A stretch of DNA of 64,000 nucleotides from Oscillospiraceae bacterium (GCA_017861365.1 JAGFXR010000009.1:1-64000), one strand, 5' to 3'; numbered from the stretch's first letter, positions 1-11,386 are shown. The notes: generated from the letters alone by a model not told the origin. Made by a program: numbers and translations.

Positions 1-337
1 CCGGGACCTGCTCTCTTCTATCGACCGTGTTTCTCTGATCATCAGCGATAAGCTGAAAAGTCCTCTCCGCTGTACCTTTGGAACAGATATATTAAAAATT
101 ACAACCAAAACCGCTATTGCGAATGCGTCTGATCAGTGTGCGATTGAGGGAGATGGCGGAGAGCTGGAAATTGGTTTTAACAACCGTTATCTCATGGAGG
201 CCTTGAAGGCGGCGCCCGCAGATCGGGTGCGGATCGAGCTGCAAAGCGGAGTGTCTCCCTGTCTGATTCTGCCCGCCGACGGATCGGAAGCGTTTATTTA
301 CATGGTACTCCCGGTTCGTTTGAAAACGGATGATTGA
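1..337 (+). CDS. dnaN: DNA polymerase III beta clamp, C-terminal part (cut by window edge)
   Basis: This is the last 111 codons of the replicative sliding clamp, which encircles DNA and tethers DNA polymerase III. The reading frame is open from base 2 and ends with TGA at 335-337. The visible part is the third clamp domain: residues reading RVSLIISDKLKSPL, then the NNRYLMEALKA stretch, and a C-terminal VSPCLILPADG followed by FIYMVLPVRL, which is the typical clamp ending. The yaaA-recF-remB-gyrB-gyrA genes that follow are the classic Gram-positive origin neighbourhood and confirm the call. The start and the first two domains lie outside the window. Confidence 0.95.
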   Translation, partial: RDLLSSIDRVSLIISDKLKSPLRCTFGTDILKITTKTAIANASDQCAIEGDGGELEIGFNNRYLMEALKAAPADRVRIELQSGVSPCLILPADGSEAFIYMVLPVRLKTDD

Positions 338-379
338 CACAGGTGAAACGATTTGCCGGCAAGCAGGAAGGAACAGAAC

Positions 380-595
380 ATGCGGGAAGAAACAATTCAA
401 ATAACCACGGAATTTATTAAACTGGATTCACTTTTGAAATTTTCTAACGTGACCGGCTCCGGCGGAGAAGCTAAGCTGGTAATCGCGGAGGGAGAGGTAA
501 CGGTCAATGGAGAGACGTGTACCATGCGGGGAAAAAAAATTCGTCCGGGCGACGTGGTCATCATTGGCGGGCAAGTGAAGCTGGTGATTAAGTGA
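380..595 (+). CDS. yaaA: S4-domain RNA-binding protein YaaA
   Basis: A 71-residue protein that is essentially one S4-like RNA-binding fold: [20 protein letters not shown], then [21 protein letters not shown] and a short basic end. It sits between dnaN and recF, where this small gene is found across Firmicutes. Its exact role is not settled; the family is linked to ribosome or RNA binding. The ATG at 380 is preferred because AAGGA lies at a good distance upstream (around 366-371); an upstream in-frame ATG at 353 has no ribosome site. The stop TGA overlaps the recF GTG start, so the two genes are translationally coupled. Confidence 0.9.
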   Translation: MREETIQITTEFIKLDSLLKFSNVTGSGGEAKLVIAEGEVTVNGETCTMRGKKIRPGDVVIIGGQVKLVIK

Positions 596-1695
596 CCATT
601 GACTGGCTGGCTCTCTCGGACTTTCGCAACTACCGGGAGCTGAAGGTATCCTTCGCTCCCGGCATCAATGTCATTTACGGAGAGAACGCCCAGGGAAAGA
701 CCAATATGCTGGAGGCTATGTTCTATTTGTCCTCCGCCAAGTCTCATCGCGCGCGATACGACCGGGATATGGTCGCCTTTCAGTCGGAGCTTGCCCAAGT
801 GGAGGGCTTGATTCACACCAGGGAGCGAGAATACCGTATTAACGCCCGCCTGCCCAGATGCGGCAGGCGGCAGCTCACAATCAATGGAGTGAGGCTGAAA
901 ACCGCCGCTGAACTGAGCGATGTACTCCATACCGTGCTGTTCTGTCCGGAGGACTTGAATCTGGTACGGGATGGCGCCGCCGCCCGAAGACGGTTCATGG
1001 ACGGCTCCATTTGTCAGATGCGCCCGAAATATGCGGCGGCTCTGGCGGAATACCAGCGGCTCTATGAGCATAAAACCCGGATTCTGAGAGATTGGCCGGA
1101 AAAGCCCTCTCTTCTGGAGACTCTGGATGATTTTAACGACAGAATGGCAAAAAATGGGGCTTTGATGGTGCATTACCGGGCATACTTTATTCAAAAGCTT
1201 TCCCACTTTGCCGCGGCGGTGCATCGGGATTGTTCCGGCGGCCGGGAGGAGCTGACTCTGGATTACCGGACGGTGAAAACAGTGACTGATCCCCTAGAGC
1301 CGCTGCCGGTACTCTACCGGAAGCTTCTGGAGCATCAGCAAAGTCACCGCACTGCCGAGCTGGAGGCTCGAAGCTGCCTCTCCGGCCCTCATAAGGATGA
1401 CGTGGAGATCATGATTAACGGGCTGTCCGCACGGCAGTACGCCAGCCAGGGGCAGACCAGAACCGCAGCTCTCTCCCTGAAGCTGGCGGACAGAGAAATG
1501 CACTATGAAAGCATTGGGGAATATCCGGTACTTTTGTTAGACGACGTGCTCTCGGAACTGGATGCCAGACGGCAGGAATTTATTTTAAACCGCATCACCT
1601 CAGGACAGGTGTTCATTACCTGCTGCGAGGATGAGCGCCTGTCGGGACTGCATGAGGGCAGGGCGCTGCAAATTCACGGAGGCAGGGTGATTTAG
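592..1695 (+). CDS. recF: DNA replication and repair protein RecF
   Basis: RecF is an SMC-like ATPase that, with RecO and RecR, loads RecA at gaps in single-stranded DNA. At 367 residues it has the family's usual length. Visible motifs: N-terminal [19 protein letters not shown], Walker [14 protein letters not shown] (about residues 30-42), the ABC-type signature region [17 protein letters not shown] near residue 285, and Walker [13 protein letters not shown] near residue 313. The GTG start at 592 overlaps the yaaA stop by four bases (GTGA), and remB follows 50 bases later, as in other Firmicute origins. Confidence 0.96.
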   Translation: MTIDWLALSDFRNYRELKVSFAPGINVIYGENAQGKTNMLEAMFYLSSAKSHRARYDRDMVAFQSELAQVEGLIHTREREYRINARLPRCGRRQLTINGVRLKTAAELSDVLHTVLFCPEDLNLVRDGAAARRRFMDGSICQMRPKYAAALAEYQRLYEHKTRILRDWPEKPSLLETLDDFNDRMAKNGALMVHYRAYFIQKLSHFAAAVHRDCSGGREELTLDYRTVKTVTDPLEPLPVLYRKLLEHQQSHRTAELEARSCLSGPHKDDVEIMINGLSARQYASQGQTRTAALSLKLADREMHYESIGEYPVLLLDDVLSELDARRQEFILNRITSGQVFITCCEDERLSGLHEGRALQIHGGRVI

Positions 1696-1748
1696 CGTGG
1701 CTGAACGATGGATATTGCGCGCTTTGCACGGAAGGGAGAGAATGTGAC

Positions 1749-2012
1749 ATGTATCTGCACCTGGGGCAATCCGTGGTGGTGCCCTATTCATCTGTGGTTG
1801 GGCTGTTTGATCTGGATAACAGCTCCGCCTCCCACCGTACCCGTGGTTTTCTGGAACAAGCGGAACGGGAGGGGCGTGTGGTCAACGTCAGTGACGATTT
1901 GCCTAAATCCTTTATCCTTTGTCAGGAGGAGGGGCGGCCCCCAATGATTTATATTTCACAGCTCGCTACCGCCACACTGTTAAAGCGGGCGGAGAGCAAC
2001 TTATTCGAATAA
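1749..2012 (+). CDS. remB: Extracellular matrix regulator RemB (DUF370)
   Basis: An 87-residue DUF370 protein starting MYLHLGQSVVVPYSSVVGLF. In Bacillus subtilis the gene between recF and gyrB is remB (yaaB), a small protein tied to biofilm matrix gene control through its relative RemA. Here the position between recF and gyrB is the same. Starting at 1749 puts a GGGAG ribosome site in place and gives the canonical N-terminus. An overlapping frame starting at 1708 is not protein-like. Whether this organism makes a matrix under RemB control is unknown. Confidence 0.85.
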   Translation: MYLHLGQSVVVPYSSVVGLFDLDNSSASHRTRGFLEQAEREGRVVNVSDDLPKSFILCQEEGRPPMIYISQLATATLLKRAESNLFE

Positions 2013-3995
<1,983 letters not shown>

Positions 3996-4007
3996 GGAGG
4001 TGCGGAC

Positions 4008-6563
4008 ATGGCTCATAAAGATAAAAACCCAGATATTTCATATGTAAATCAGGTAATCGTTCCCGTTGATTTGAAAGAAGAGATGGAAAAAAGCTATATC
4101 GATTACGCCATGAGCGTCATCGTCGGCCGCGCTCTTCCCGATGTGCGGGACGGTCTCAAGCCGGTGCACCGCCGTATTCTCTATTCTATGTACGAGGATA
4201 ATCTGACTTCAGACCGGCCCTTTAAAAAGTGCGCAACCGCCGTCGGTAACGTGCTGGGCCGGTATCATCCCCACGGCGACGCCAGCGTGTATGACGCGCT
4301 GGTGCGACTGGCTCAGAGTTTCTCTCTGCGCTATATGCTGGTGGACGGCCACGGAAACTTCGGCTCCATCGATGGAGACCCCCCCGCCGCCTACCGTTAT
4401 ACCGAGGCTCGCCTGTCCAAGATATCCAATGAGATGATGCGGGATATTGAAAAAGACACGGTGGACTGGACTCCTAACTTTGACGAGAGCCGGAAGGAAC
4501 CAAAGGTTGTCCCCTCCCGCTTTCCCAACCTGCTGGTCAACGGCTCCTCCGGCATTGCCGTCGGCATGACCACCAACATCCCGCCTCACAATTTGGGCGA
4601 GGTGATTGATGCCACCGTCTGCGTTCTCGAAAACTCTGAGGCAGGTCTGGACGACTTGATGGAGCATATCAAGGGTCCCGATTTTCCCACCAAGGGAATC
4701 ATCATGGGGCGGGCGGGCATCCGGGCGGCCTATGCCACCGGCAGAGGGCATATCCGTGTCCGGGCCCGCACCGAAACGGAGGAGTTCGGACAAGGCCGAA
4801 CCCGGATCATTGTCACCGAGCTTCCCTATCAGGTTAACAAGGCCAGACTCATTGAAAATATCGCCGAGCAGGTCAAGGACAAGCGTCTGGAAGGCATCTC
4901 CGGTCTGCGGGACGAGTCGGACCGGGATGGTATGCGCGTTGTCATTGAGCTGAAAAAGGACGCCAATCCCCAGGTGGTGACCAACCGGCTGTTTGCCGCC
5001 ACTCAGATGCAGGTGACGTTTGCCATCGTCATGCTGGCGCTGGTGAGCGATCAAAGCCAGCCCCGCATTTTGTCTCTGCGGCAGGTGCTGGATGAATACA
5101 TCGCGTTTCAGGAGGAAATTATTGTCCGCCGCACCCGGTTTGATCTGAAAAAGGCTCAGGAGCGGGCTCATCTGCTGGAGGGTCTGCTGATTGCGGAGCG
5201 GAATATTGACGAAATTATTCAGATTATCCGCACCAGCTATGACGACGCCAGGGAACGCCTGATGGCACGGTTTGACCTGTCTGAAGTTCAGGCTCAGGCG
5301 ATTCTGGACATGCAGCTCAAACGTCTGCAAGGCCTGGAAAAGGAGAAGATTGAGGCGGAGTACGCCGAGCTTCAGAAAAAAATCGCCTATTTCCAGGAGC
5401 TGCTTAACTCCAGTGAACTGCTTAGGCGCGTTTTAAAGGATGAGCTTCTGGAAATCAAGGAGAAATACGCCGACGACCGTCTCACGGAAATCGCCTTTGC
5501 CGAGGACGACCTGGACATTGAGGATCTCATTGAGGAGGAGGAATGCGTCTTTACCATGACGTCCGCGGGATACATCAAGCGTCTGCCTGCCTCCACCTAC
5601 CGCACCCAGAACCGGGGCGGTAAAGGAATCACCGCCATGACGACCCGGGAGGAGGACTATGTGGACACGCTGTTTACCGCCTCCACCCATGACAATATCC
5701 TGTTCTTTACCAATCTGGGACGGGTACACCGCAAAAAGGGATACCAAATTCCCGAGGCAGGGCGTACCGCAAAGGGAACCAATATCGTCAATGTTCTGCC
5801 CATCGAGCAGGGCGAGAAGGTAACCGCCATGATCCATATCCGGGAATTTTCCCAGGATTCTTATCTGGTCATGGCAACAAAGGACGGAACGGTGAAGCGG
5901 ATTGTGCTGGATTCCCTCAATACAGCCAGAAAGGCGGGTATCCGCTGCATTACGCTGGATGAAGGGGACGAGCTGATCTCCGTCCGGCAGACGGATGGAA
6001 CGCAGAATATCATTTTAGCCACCCATGAGGGTATGACCATCTGCTTCAAGGAAACCGACATCCGTCCCATGGGACGGGACGCGGTGGGCGTCCGGGGTAT
6101 CCGCCTGCGGGAGGGCGACTATGTGGTAGGTGCCGCCCGCGCCCGTCAGGGAGGAACCCTGCTGATGATCACCGAAAACGGTTACGGCAAGCGGACTGAG
6201 CTGGAGGAGTATATCCGGGGCGACGGAGAGCCTCAGAAGCGGGGCGGTTATGGGCTGAAGGGCTATAACGTTACAACAAAGACCGGCCCCATCACCGGGG
6301 TTAAGGTGGTTGACGGAGAGGATGACATTCTGCTCATCTCCGACGACGGAGTCATCATCCGCATGGCGGCCTCGGATATCAACTGTTATAGCCGTACCGC
6401 CCAGGGCGTGATTGTCATGCGCCTGGCGGAGGGAGTCAAGGTGATTTCCCTGGCCCGCACCGAGCGCGAGGAGGAAAACCTCGCGGAAATGCCGGAAGAA
6501 GCAGACGTACCTGGCGAGACGGCGCCTGAGAAACCCGAAGATGGGGAGCCCGCAGGCGAATGA
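4008..6563 (+). CDS. gyrA: DNA gyrase subunit A
   Basis: The DNA-breaking subunit of gyrase, 851 residues. It opens with a short lead and then [20 protein letters not shown]; the active tyrosine lies in [10 protein letters not shown]. The C-terminal beta-pinwheel includes the [11 protein letters not shown] stretch that matches the GyrA box, supporting gyrase rather than topoisomerase IV. The quinolone-interacting helix reads [15 protein letters not shown]: alanine stands where E. coli has Ser83, with serine next to it, as in mycobacterial GyrA. The last 35 residues are acidic and rich in E, P and A. Translation starts at ATG 4008 behind AAGGAGGTG. Confidence 0.98.
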   Translation: MAHKDKNPDISYVNQVIVPVDLKEEMEKSYIDYAMSVIVGRALPDVRDGLKPVHRRILYSMYEDNLTSDRPFKKCATAVGNVLGRYHPHGDASVYDALVRLAQSFSLRYMLVDGHGNFGSIDGDPPAAYRYTEARLSKISNEMMRDIEKDTVDWTPNFDESRKEPKVVPSRFPNLLVNGSSGIAVGMTTNIPPHNLGEVIDATVCVLENSEAGLDDLMEHIKGPDFPTKGIIMGRAGIRAAYATGRGHIRVRARTETEEFGQGRTRIIVTELPYQVNKARLIENIAEQVKDKRLEGISGLRDESDRDGMRVVIELKKDANPQVVTNRLFAATQMQVTFAIVMLALVSDQSQPRILSLRQVLDEYIAFQEEIIVRRTRFDLKKAQERAHLLEGLLIAERNIDEIIQIIRTSYDDARERLMARFDLSEVQAQAILDMQLKRLQGLEKEKIEAEYAELQKKIAYFQELLNSSELLRRVLKDELLEIKEKYADDRLTEIAFAEDDLDIEDLIEEEECVFTMTSAGYIKRLPASTYRTQNRGGKGITAMTTREEDYVDTLFTASTHDNILFFTNLGRVHRKKGYQIPEAGRTAKGTNIVNVLPIEQGEKVTAMIHIREFSQDSYLVMATKDGTVKRIVLDSLNTARKAGIRCITLDEGDELISVRQTDGTQNIILATHEGMTICFKETDIRPMGRDAVGVRGIRLREGDYVVGAARARQGGTLLMITENGYGKRTELEEYIRGDGEPQKRGGYGLKGYNVTTKTGPITGVKVVDGEDDILLISDDGVIIRMAASDINCYSRTAQGVIVMRLAEGVKVISLARTEREEENLAEMPEEADVPGETAPEKPEDGEPAGE

Positions 6564-7000
6564 TGAAAACGGTAACCGTATACACCGATGGCGCCTGCTC
6601 CGGAAATCCAGGCCCGGGCGGGTGGGGCGCGATTCTCATGTATGGGGAGCTTCGAAAGGAGCTGTCCGGGGGGGAAGCCCACACCACCAACAACCGTATG
6701 GAGCTGCTGGGAGTCATCACGGCTCTGGAAGCTCTGAAGGAGCCCTGCGTTGTGGAGCTTTACAGCGATTCTAAATATGTGATCGACGGGCTTGGAAAGG
6801 GTTGGGCAAAAGGCTGGCGGGCAAAAGGCTGGATCAAGAGCGACAAGAAGCCCGCTTTAAATCCCGACCTATGGGGCAGGCTTCTGGAGCTCTACGACTA
6901 TCACACGGTAAACCTCCACTGGGTCAAGGGACACGCCGAGAATCCTTATAACAACCGCTGCGATGAGTTGGCGGTCATGGAGAGTAAAAAGACCCGTTGA
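6560..7000 (+). CDS. rnhA: Ribonuclease HI
   Basis: RNase HI cuts the RNA strand of RNA-DNA hybrids, such as primers and R-loops. The 146-residue protein shows the whole active site: [16 protein letters not shown] (first Asp), [16 protein letters not shown] (Glu), [12 protein letters not shown] (second Asp), [17 protein letters not shown] (His and last Asp). A basic stretch [11 protein letters not shown] matches the substrate-binding handle. The start ATGATG overlaps the gyrA stop codon, so it is read as the last gene of the gyrase operon. A strong hairpin 50 bases downstream ends the operon. Confidence 0.96.
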   Translation: MMKTVTVYTDGACSGNPGPGGWGAILMYGELRKELSGGEAHTTNNRMELLGVITALEALKEPCVVELYSDSKYVIDGLGKGWAKGWRAKGWIKSDKKPALNPDLWGRLLELYDYHTVNLHWVKGHAENPYNNRCDELAVMESKKTR

Positions 7001-7050
7001 TGTCTGACAGACTGGTGTAATCACACTGTTTAGTAAATGCTGATGAGATA

Positions 7051-7099
7051 AAAGAACGTACCCGCAACGGCCAAAGGGCCGCCGCGGGTACGTTCTTCT
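7051..7099. terminator. Bidirectional terminator between rnhA and the V-ATPase-like operon
   Basis: An inverted repeat with arms reading AAGAACGTACCCGC and GCGGGTACGTTCTT, each 14 bases, around a GC-rich loop that can itself pair (GGCC/GGCC). It lies between two genes that converge (rnhA forward, the B subunit in reverse) and would serve both. Confidence 0.8.
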
Positions 7100-7103
7100 T
7101 GTT

Positions 7104-8486
7104 TCATTTTGAATGGAGCGCTGATTCTTGGGAACCATCAGGAATTCGCTTCAGCTGCTCCGGCGTAAGCCGTTTGAGCTCATGGCGGGGAAGAAGGGAC
7201 AGCAGTTCCCATCCAAGCCGCTCTGTTTGTTCGGAAGAACGGGGTTCATTGGAGTTCTGGGCAATGTAGCGCCTCTCAAAGGCATCGGCAAAATGGACGA
7301 ATGGAAGCTCCGTCTGGGTCAACGCGCCTTCGCCCAGCGTATGCATGAGATTCCTGCGCTCCCATCCGGTTGCATAGGCTTCAAGAAGCTGGCTTACGGC
7401 GGCGGCGCGATCCGCCTGAGTCCCGTCCAAAGGACTTTTCCATCCCGTGACGTGGGATCGGGATGCCAATGCGTCAACAGGCGGATCAATTCCGGCGCGG
7501 TGCAGTTCCTGAGACAAAACCAGTCTGCCGTCGGCGGCACAGCCCGCCAGCTCGCGGACAGGGCTGGACCTGTCATCCTCCGGCAGGGTCAGAAGAGAGA
7601 GCAAGGTAATCGAGCCGCGGCGGTCAGCGCGGCAGCCCGCGCGCTCACAGAGAGAGGCAAAGCCGGAGGAAATCCGAATGGGGAGCTCCCCTGCCACAGA
7701 ATTTGTTTCACCCAAGGCTTCGGCATAGCCCGCAAGATCGGTCAACAGCACCAGTACTTGCATATCCCGCTCAAATGCGAGGTACTCCGCCGCGGTGAGA
7801 GCCATTTGAAACGCTGTGGCCCGTGCTCCCGCGGGATCACCCGCCGGACTGAGAAAAGAAACCGTGCGTGCCGCGGCTCCTGCCCGGCGCAGCTCCTGAA
7901 GAAAAAAATCCGCTTCGTCAAAGGAGACTCCAACGGCCGCAAATACCACGGCAAAGCGTTCCCCGTCTCCATCCGCAAGGGTGGCCTGACGGAAAATTTG
8001 AGACACGAGTTGCCCGTGGGGAAGGCCGGGGCTGGAGCAAATGGTCAGCGTTTGACCCAAACACAGAGGAGTCAGCCCATCGACAGCGGACAGTCCCGTT
8101 CGGATAGGCCTGGCGGGATAATCGCGGGCAATGGGGTTTATGGAGATTGCGCCGATGTCACGGTACGCCTCCGGCAAAATGGCGGGGGCGCCATCAATGG
8201 GGTCACCTAATCCGTTAAAGACACGGCCAAGCATGTCCTCCGACACGGCCAGCCGCAGGGGATCACCCAAAAAGCGGATTTTACACCGGCTGGGATGGAT
8301 TCCGGTGGAGGATTCCAGCAGCTCCACCACGGCGGTTTCTCCGGTAATTTCCTGTATCCTGCAACGGCGAATACCGCCGTCGGGCAAAAGAAGCTCCCCC
8401 AGTTCCCCGCAGGTCACCCCGGTTACCCTGTCAACTGTTAAAAGTGTGCCGGAAAGCTGCCGTATGGTGCGGTATTCCTTAATCAC
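7104..8486 (-). CDS. atpB: V-type ATPase subunit B homologue with altered active site
   Basis: A 460-residue homologue of the non-catalytic B subunit of bacterial/archaeal V-type ATPases. Family landmarks: NGLGDPIDGAP, INPIARDYPARPIRTGLSAV, SSPGLPHGQL, FAVVFAAVGV, ALTAAEYLAFERDMQVLVLL, LPEDDRSSPV and FADAFERRYI. Two things are wrong for an enzyme. The normally invariant segment after AEALREIS, which should read like GRRGYPGYLYTDL, is shortened and unlike the family (GELPIRISSGFASL). The arginine finger in the usual LPSLSRLM is histidine here (ALASRSHV, His345 by my count; alignment over 38 residues without gaps). GTG start at 8486 overlaps the A-subunit stop (GTGA). The expected D subunit does not follow. 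The name atpB follows V-type nomenclature. Confidence 0.85.
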   Translation of the reverse strand: MIKEYRTIRQLSGTLLTVDRVTGVTCGELGELLLPDGGIRRCRIQEITGETAVVELLESSTGIHPSRCKIRFLGDPLRLAVSEDMLGRVFNGLGDPIDGAPAILPEAYRDIGAISINPIARDYPARPIRTGLSAVDGLTPLCLGQTLTICSSPGLPHGQLVSQIFRQATLADGDGERFAVVFAAVGVSFDEADFFLQELRRAGAAARTVSFLSPAGDPAGARATAFQMALTAAEYLAFERDMQVLVLLTDLAGYAEALGETNSVAGELPIRISSGFASLCERAGCRADRRGSITLLSLLTLPEDDRSSPVRELAGCAADGRLVLSQELHRAGIDPPVDALASRSHVTGWKSPLDGTQADRAAAVSQLLEAYATGWERRNLMHTLGEGALTQTELPFVHFADAFERRYIAQNSNEPRSSEQTERLGWELLSLLPRHELKRLTPEQLKRIPDGSQESALHSK

Positions 8487-10240
8487 TGACCGTCGCCCCC
8501 TTTCGCGGCAATGGCTTGAATCTGCCGCTTAAGCTCCTCGGAATAGCCTGCGTTCTGTTCAGCGGCGGCGTGCTTTGCGTATCCAATGTGCTCCCGCAGG
8601 CCGAGTTCCAGCAGCTCTGAAATGTCGGCGCCCTTTTTAACAGCGGCGCGGGCAAGTCGGTCATATTCCAGAATCAGCCGCAGCAGGGCGAGTTGGCGCT
8701 GTGAGGGTTCGCAGCTGTCAGGCTTTGCAAAGGCATTTTGATCGAAAAGCGTTTCCCGCAGCAGACAGGCGATTTCCACCGTCAGCCGATCCTCAGGGGA
8801 GAGAGACTTCCGTCCCAGCCGCCGGACAGTCCCCGACAGACGCTCCTCTTCCCGTAAAAAACGAAAGACCCGTTCCCGGTATGCTGGGAATTCATGTTCT
8901 ACATGGGAAGTGTACCAATCCGTCAAAGCGCTGAAATAGCGGGAGTAAGAGTGGCAGACCTGTACGGCGGGAAAGCGGCGCTCAAAGGCCAGAGTGGAAT
9001 CCAGAACCCAGAACGCGCCGACCAGCCGGGTCACCGCCTGGGCAACCGGATGGGAAAGGCTGCCGTCCGGCAGGGATAGCGCGCCCACCGCGGTCAGAGA
9101 GCCGATCCGCTCCCCTGCGCCGGAGCCGGAGGCAACACATCCGGCGCGGCCGAAAAACTGAGCCAGATGAAAGGTCAGACCGGCGGGATAGCCGCCCGTA
9201 CCCGACGGTTCGCCCAGACGCCCTGACAGCGCCCGAAGCGCCTCCGCCCAGTGGGAGACTGAATCGGCAATGACCGTCACATGGTGACCCATATCGCGGA
9301 AATATTCCCCGATGGAAATACCGGTCAGAACAGCCGCTTCCAAAACCGCGGGCAGTGCGGCGCTGCCTGCGATCACCACGGTGCGGCTCATGAGCGTTTC
9401 TCCCGTGCGGGGGTTTTGGAGCAGCGAAAGTTCCCTGAGAAGCTCGGCTGTCCCGCCGCTTCGCCCACCGCAGGCGATGTAGACCACCACATCGGCGTCC
9501 AGGGATGCCGCCAACTGCCGCAGAAGGATGGTTTTGCCCGTACCGCAGGGGCCGCACAGGGCGGCGGAGCCGCCTTTTGCGATGGGGAACAGCCCGTCAA
9601 TCACACGCTGGCCGGAACAGAGGGGGCTGTTGGGCGAAATTCTCCGTCGGCAGGGACGCTCCCGAACCGGCCACGTCTGGAGCATGGTCAGAGGCTCCGT
9701 GATGCCGTTCTCCAGACGAAGAATGCCCACGGTGTCGGTGACCGAATAAAGACCCGACTGGATGGATTCAACCACGCCGCTTTTTCCGTAGGGTACCATG
9801 ATGCTGTGGAGCACAGACCCGGATTCCTCCACGGTTCCAATTACGTCGCCTCCGGAGACGCGGTCACCCGCGGACGCAACTGCTGTAAAGTTCCAGGCTC
9901 GCTCTCTGCTGAGGGCGGGAAACCCTCCGTTTTCCGAAGGCAGACACTTGCCGCCCTCCATCCGTCCAAGAGGGCGCTGGAGTCCGTCAAACACACCGCC
10001 CAACATCCCCGGGGCAAGCTCCACGGAGAGCGGCGCGCCGGTCATTTCCACGTTTTCGCCGGGGCCGAGCCCAGTGGGATTATCATAGACCAGAATTGTG
10101 GCGGTATCATTTTTTACGGATAAAACCTCGCCTGCCAGACGCGGTTTTCCCACATACACCATATTGCCGATGCCGGCGTCGGAGAGCCCGCCCGCCGTCA
10201 CCAGCGGGCCGGAGACCGATTTGATGATTCCTGATGTCAA
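8483..10240 (-). CDS. atpA: V-type ATPase subunit A homologue lacking the catalytic glutamate
   Basis: A 585-residue homologue of the catalytic A subunit, full length. It has the N-terminal barrel (IIKSVSGPLVTA), TGAPLSVELAPGMLG, the bulge-domain segment IMVPYGKSGVVESIQ, QTWPVRERP, GQRVIDGLFPIAKGG, a P-loop GPCGTGKT (normally GPFGSGKT, residues 230-237), ADSVSHWAEALR and VGAFWVLDSTLAFERRFPAV. The motif normally CGERGNEMTD reads CGGRSGGTAE: the general-base glutamate is glycine 259. Translation starts at TTG 10240 behind GGGGAGG. The reading frame is clean, so this is either a recently dead gene or a protein kept for a non-hydrolytic role. The name atpA follows V-type nomenclature. Confidence 0.85.
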   Translation of the reverse strand: MTSGIIKSVSGPLVTAGGLSDAGIGNMVYVGKPRLAGEVLSVKNDTATILVYDNPTGLGPGENVEMTGAPLSVELAPGMLGGVFDGLQRPLGRMEGGKCLPSENGGFPALSRERAWNFTAVASAGDRVSGGDVIGTVEESGSVLHSIMVPYGKSGVVESIQSGLYSVTDTVGILRLENGITEPLTMLQTWPVRERPCRRRISPNSPLCSGQRVIDGLFPIAKGGSAALCGPCGTGKTILLRQLAASLDADVVVYIACGGRSGGTAELLRELSLLQNPRTGETLMSRTVVIAGSAALPAVLEAAVLTGISIGEYFRDMGHHVTVIADSVSHWAEALRALSGRLGEPSGTGGYPAGLTFHLAQFFGRAGCVASGSGAGERIGSLTAVGALSLPDGSLSHPVAQAVTRLVGAFWVLDSTLAFERRFPAVQVCHSYSRYFSALTDWYTSHVEHEFPAYRERVFRFLREEERLSGTVRRLGRKSLSPEDRLTVEIACLLRETLFDQNAFAKPDSCEPSQRQLALLRLILEYDRLARAAVKKGADISELLELGLREHIGYAKHAAAEQNAGYSEELKRQIQAIAAKGGDGQ

Positions 10241-10255
10241 GCTGAGTTCCTCCCC

Positions 10256-10393
10256 TCAGGTGGAATGGGCATAGACCTCCTGAAGTAACCGCAGACGAAC
10301 AATTTGTTTGCGGTTTCATCCGCCGTGAGTTGACTCATCAGTGGCTGCGTGAGGCCGGGCCGTTCCTGTTTTTCGATACGTGCTGAACGAGTT
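10256..10393 (-). pseudogene. Possible remnant of V-ATPase subunit C
   Basis: The 153 bases between the E-subunit stop and the A-subunit start lie where C and F normally sit. In one frame there is a stretch reading SARIEKQERPGLTQPL and MSQLTADE, resembling the start of subunit C (a SARI..E..L....L..LL.AD pattern). In another frame, ending at TGA 10256-10258, there is NRKQIVRLRLLQEVYAHST, resembling a subunit C tail (RLRxVY). Together they suggest a gene that lost its middle and its frame. The similarity is weak and by eye; the stretch could be plain intergenic sequence. Subunit F is absent. Confidence 0.35.
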
Positions 10394-10972
10394 TCACTGG
10401 TCGAACAGCAGCTTGGACACGTCAATAGAAAGCTTCGTTTTCGCAAGCCCTATCAACGCTTCAAAGGTACCGTTGAGCTCCACATCGCCGCCATTGAGAA
10501 TCAGCCCGCCCGCAAATTCACCGCTTTCCCGCGCGACAGTGAGCTTGCCGCCGCCCAACAGCTCATTAGCAAGAGTTACCACCTCTTTACCAATGCGGTT
10601 GCGGTCTTTTTGATTGAATAAAACCGACTCTTCTCCTGTTTCCGAAGCATTGGCGGCGATTCCCGCCAAAAACGGGATCAATTGATCATCAGGAAGACTG
10701 CAAAGCCGTTCCAGAGCCATGGAAAAAGCGTGGCTCATCAGTTCCTGTCTGGCGGAAAGACCGGCTTTTTTGACGTCTGCCGCCGCGTCCTCTGCCAGCC
10801 GTTCGCTCCGCGCCCGAGCCGCCTGTTCTCCCTGCGACAGGATCGCCGCGCAAGTCCGGTCCGACTGCGCCTTATAGCTCGCCAGAAGCTGGGAGGCATC
10901 CTCCCGGGCGTTTCGCAGCAGCTCCTCCGCTTCGTGATCGGCGGTTTCGCCACTTTGCTGATTGCTGTTCAT
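10394..10972 (-). CDS. atpE: V-type ATPase subunit E-like peripheral stalk protein
   Basis: A 192-residue protein with the layout of the E subunit, the peripheral stalk that pairs with G/H and holds the head still. The first half is an acidic-basic coiled coil rich in A, E, R and Q (HEAEELLRNAREDASQLLA to AEDAAADVKKAGLSARQEL). The second half is the globular part (LEMLCSLPD-like ALERLCSLPDDQLIPFLAGI, then ANELLGGGKLTVARESGEFA and GLILNGGDVELNGTFEALI), typical of the E-subunit C-terminus. The ATG at 10972 is chosen because a run of GGGGGGAG precedes it; longer frames reach back into the upstream gene without a ribosome site. The symbol follows V-type nomenclature. Confidence 0.7.
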   Translation of the reverse strand: MNSNQQSGETADHEAEELLRNAREDASQLLASYKAQSDRTCAAILSQGEQAARARSERLAEDAAADVKKAGLSARQELMSHAFSMALERLCSLPDDQLIPFLAGIAANASETGEESVLFNQKDRNRIGKEVVTLANELLGGGKLTVARESGEFAGGLILNGGDVELNGTFEALIGLAKTKLSIDVSKLLFDQ

Positions 10973-10998
10973 TCGGTGCTCCCCCCTTATGACGCGTC

Positions 10999-11313
10999 TT
11001 ATCCGGATACAATCTGATTTACAATCAGGCCCACAGCGTCCTCCAGTCTGGTTTCGGCTCGCCGGAGACATGCGGAATCATCCTTCTCAATCCGTGCGAT
11101 TAGCTCGCTGACCCGGAGGGCGGCGGTGCGATCAGCCTCCTCGGTGAGTGTTTTCACCCGCTCCTCCGCCTCCGTCCGGGCGTGTTCCGCCCGGATGCGA
11201 CCTTCCTCTTCCGCTTTTGATAAAATCTGGGCCGCTTCCGCCAGCACGGCCTGTCGAGTCTGTTCCTGCTTTGCATTGAAACCGAGGTACGCCCGAATGG
11301 TGTCGAACAGCAT
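10999..11313 (-). CDS. V-type ATPase subunit G/H-like coiled-coil protein
   Basis: A 104-residue, almost wholly helical protein (AQILSKAEEEGRIRAEHART, then AEERVKTLTEEADRTAALRV) like the G/H subunit that forms the peripheral stalk with E. It is the first gene of the operon, with a promoter and a GGAAGG ribosome site just upstream. In complete operons I and K follow; here the next start (E) is only 26 bases beyond the stop, so no room is left for the membrane subunits. Low-complexity coiled coils are easily misnamed; position next to E, A and B carries the call. Confidence 0.6.
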   Translation of the reverse strand: MLFDTIRAYLGFNAKQEQTRQAVLAEAAQILSKAEEEGRIRAEHARTEAEERVKTLTEEADRTAALRVSELIARIEKDDSACLRRAETRLEDAVGLIVNQIVSG

Positions 11314-11386
11314 ATGTTATTCCTTCCTTCTGTCCGCAATGGGTAACATCCGGACGGTGCCGCCACGCGGCTGTATTTGTACTTCA

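Noticed and set aside
1708-1947. Alternative 79-codon frame overlapping remB
   Set aside because: Tryptophan/proline-rich, no family; remB in the other frame is canonical.
4209-5330. Long open frame (373 codons) on the minus strand inside gyrA
   Set aside because: It is a shadow of the GC-rich gyrA reading frame; no ribosome site or family motif.
7128-8210. 360-codon plus-strand frame opposite the V-ATPase B gene
   Set aside because: B-subunit motifs on the minus strand are clear; this frame is a shadow rich in R, G and P.
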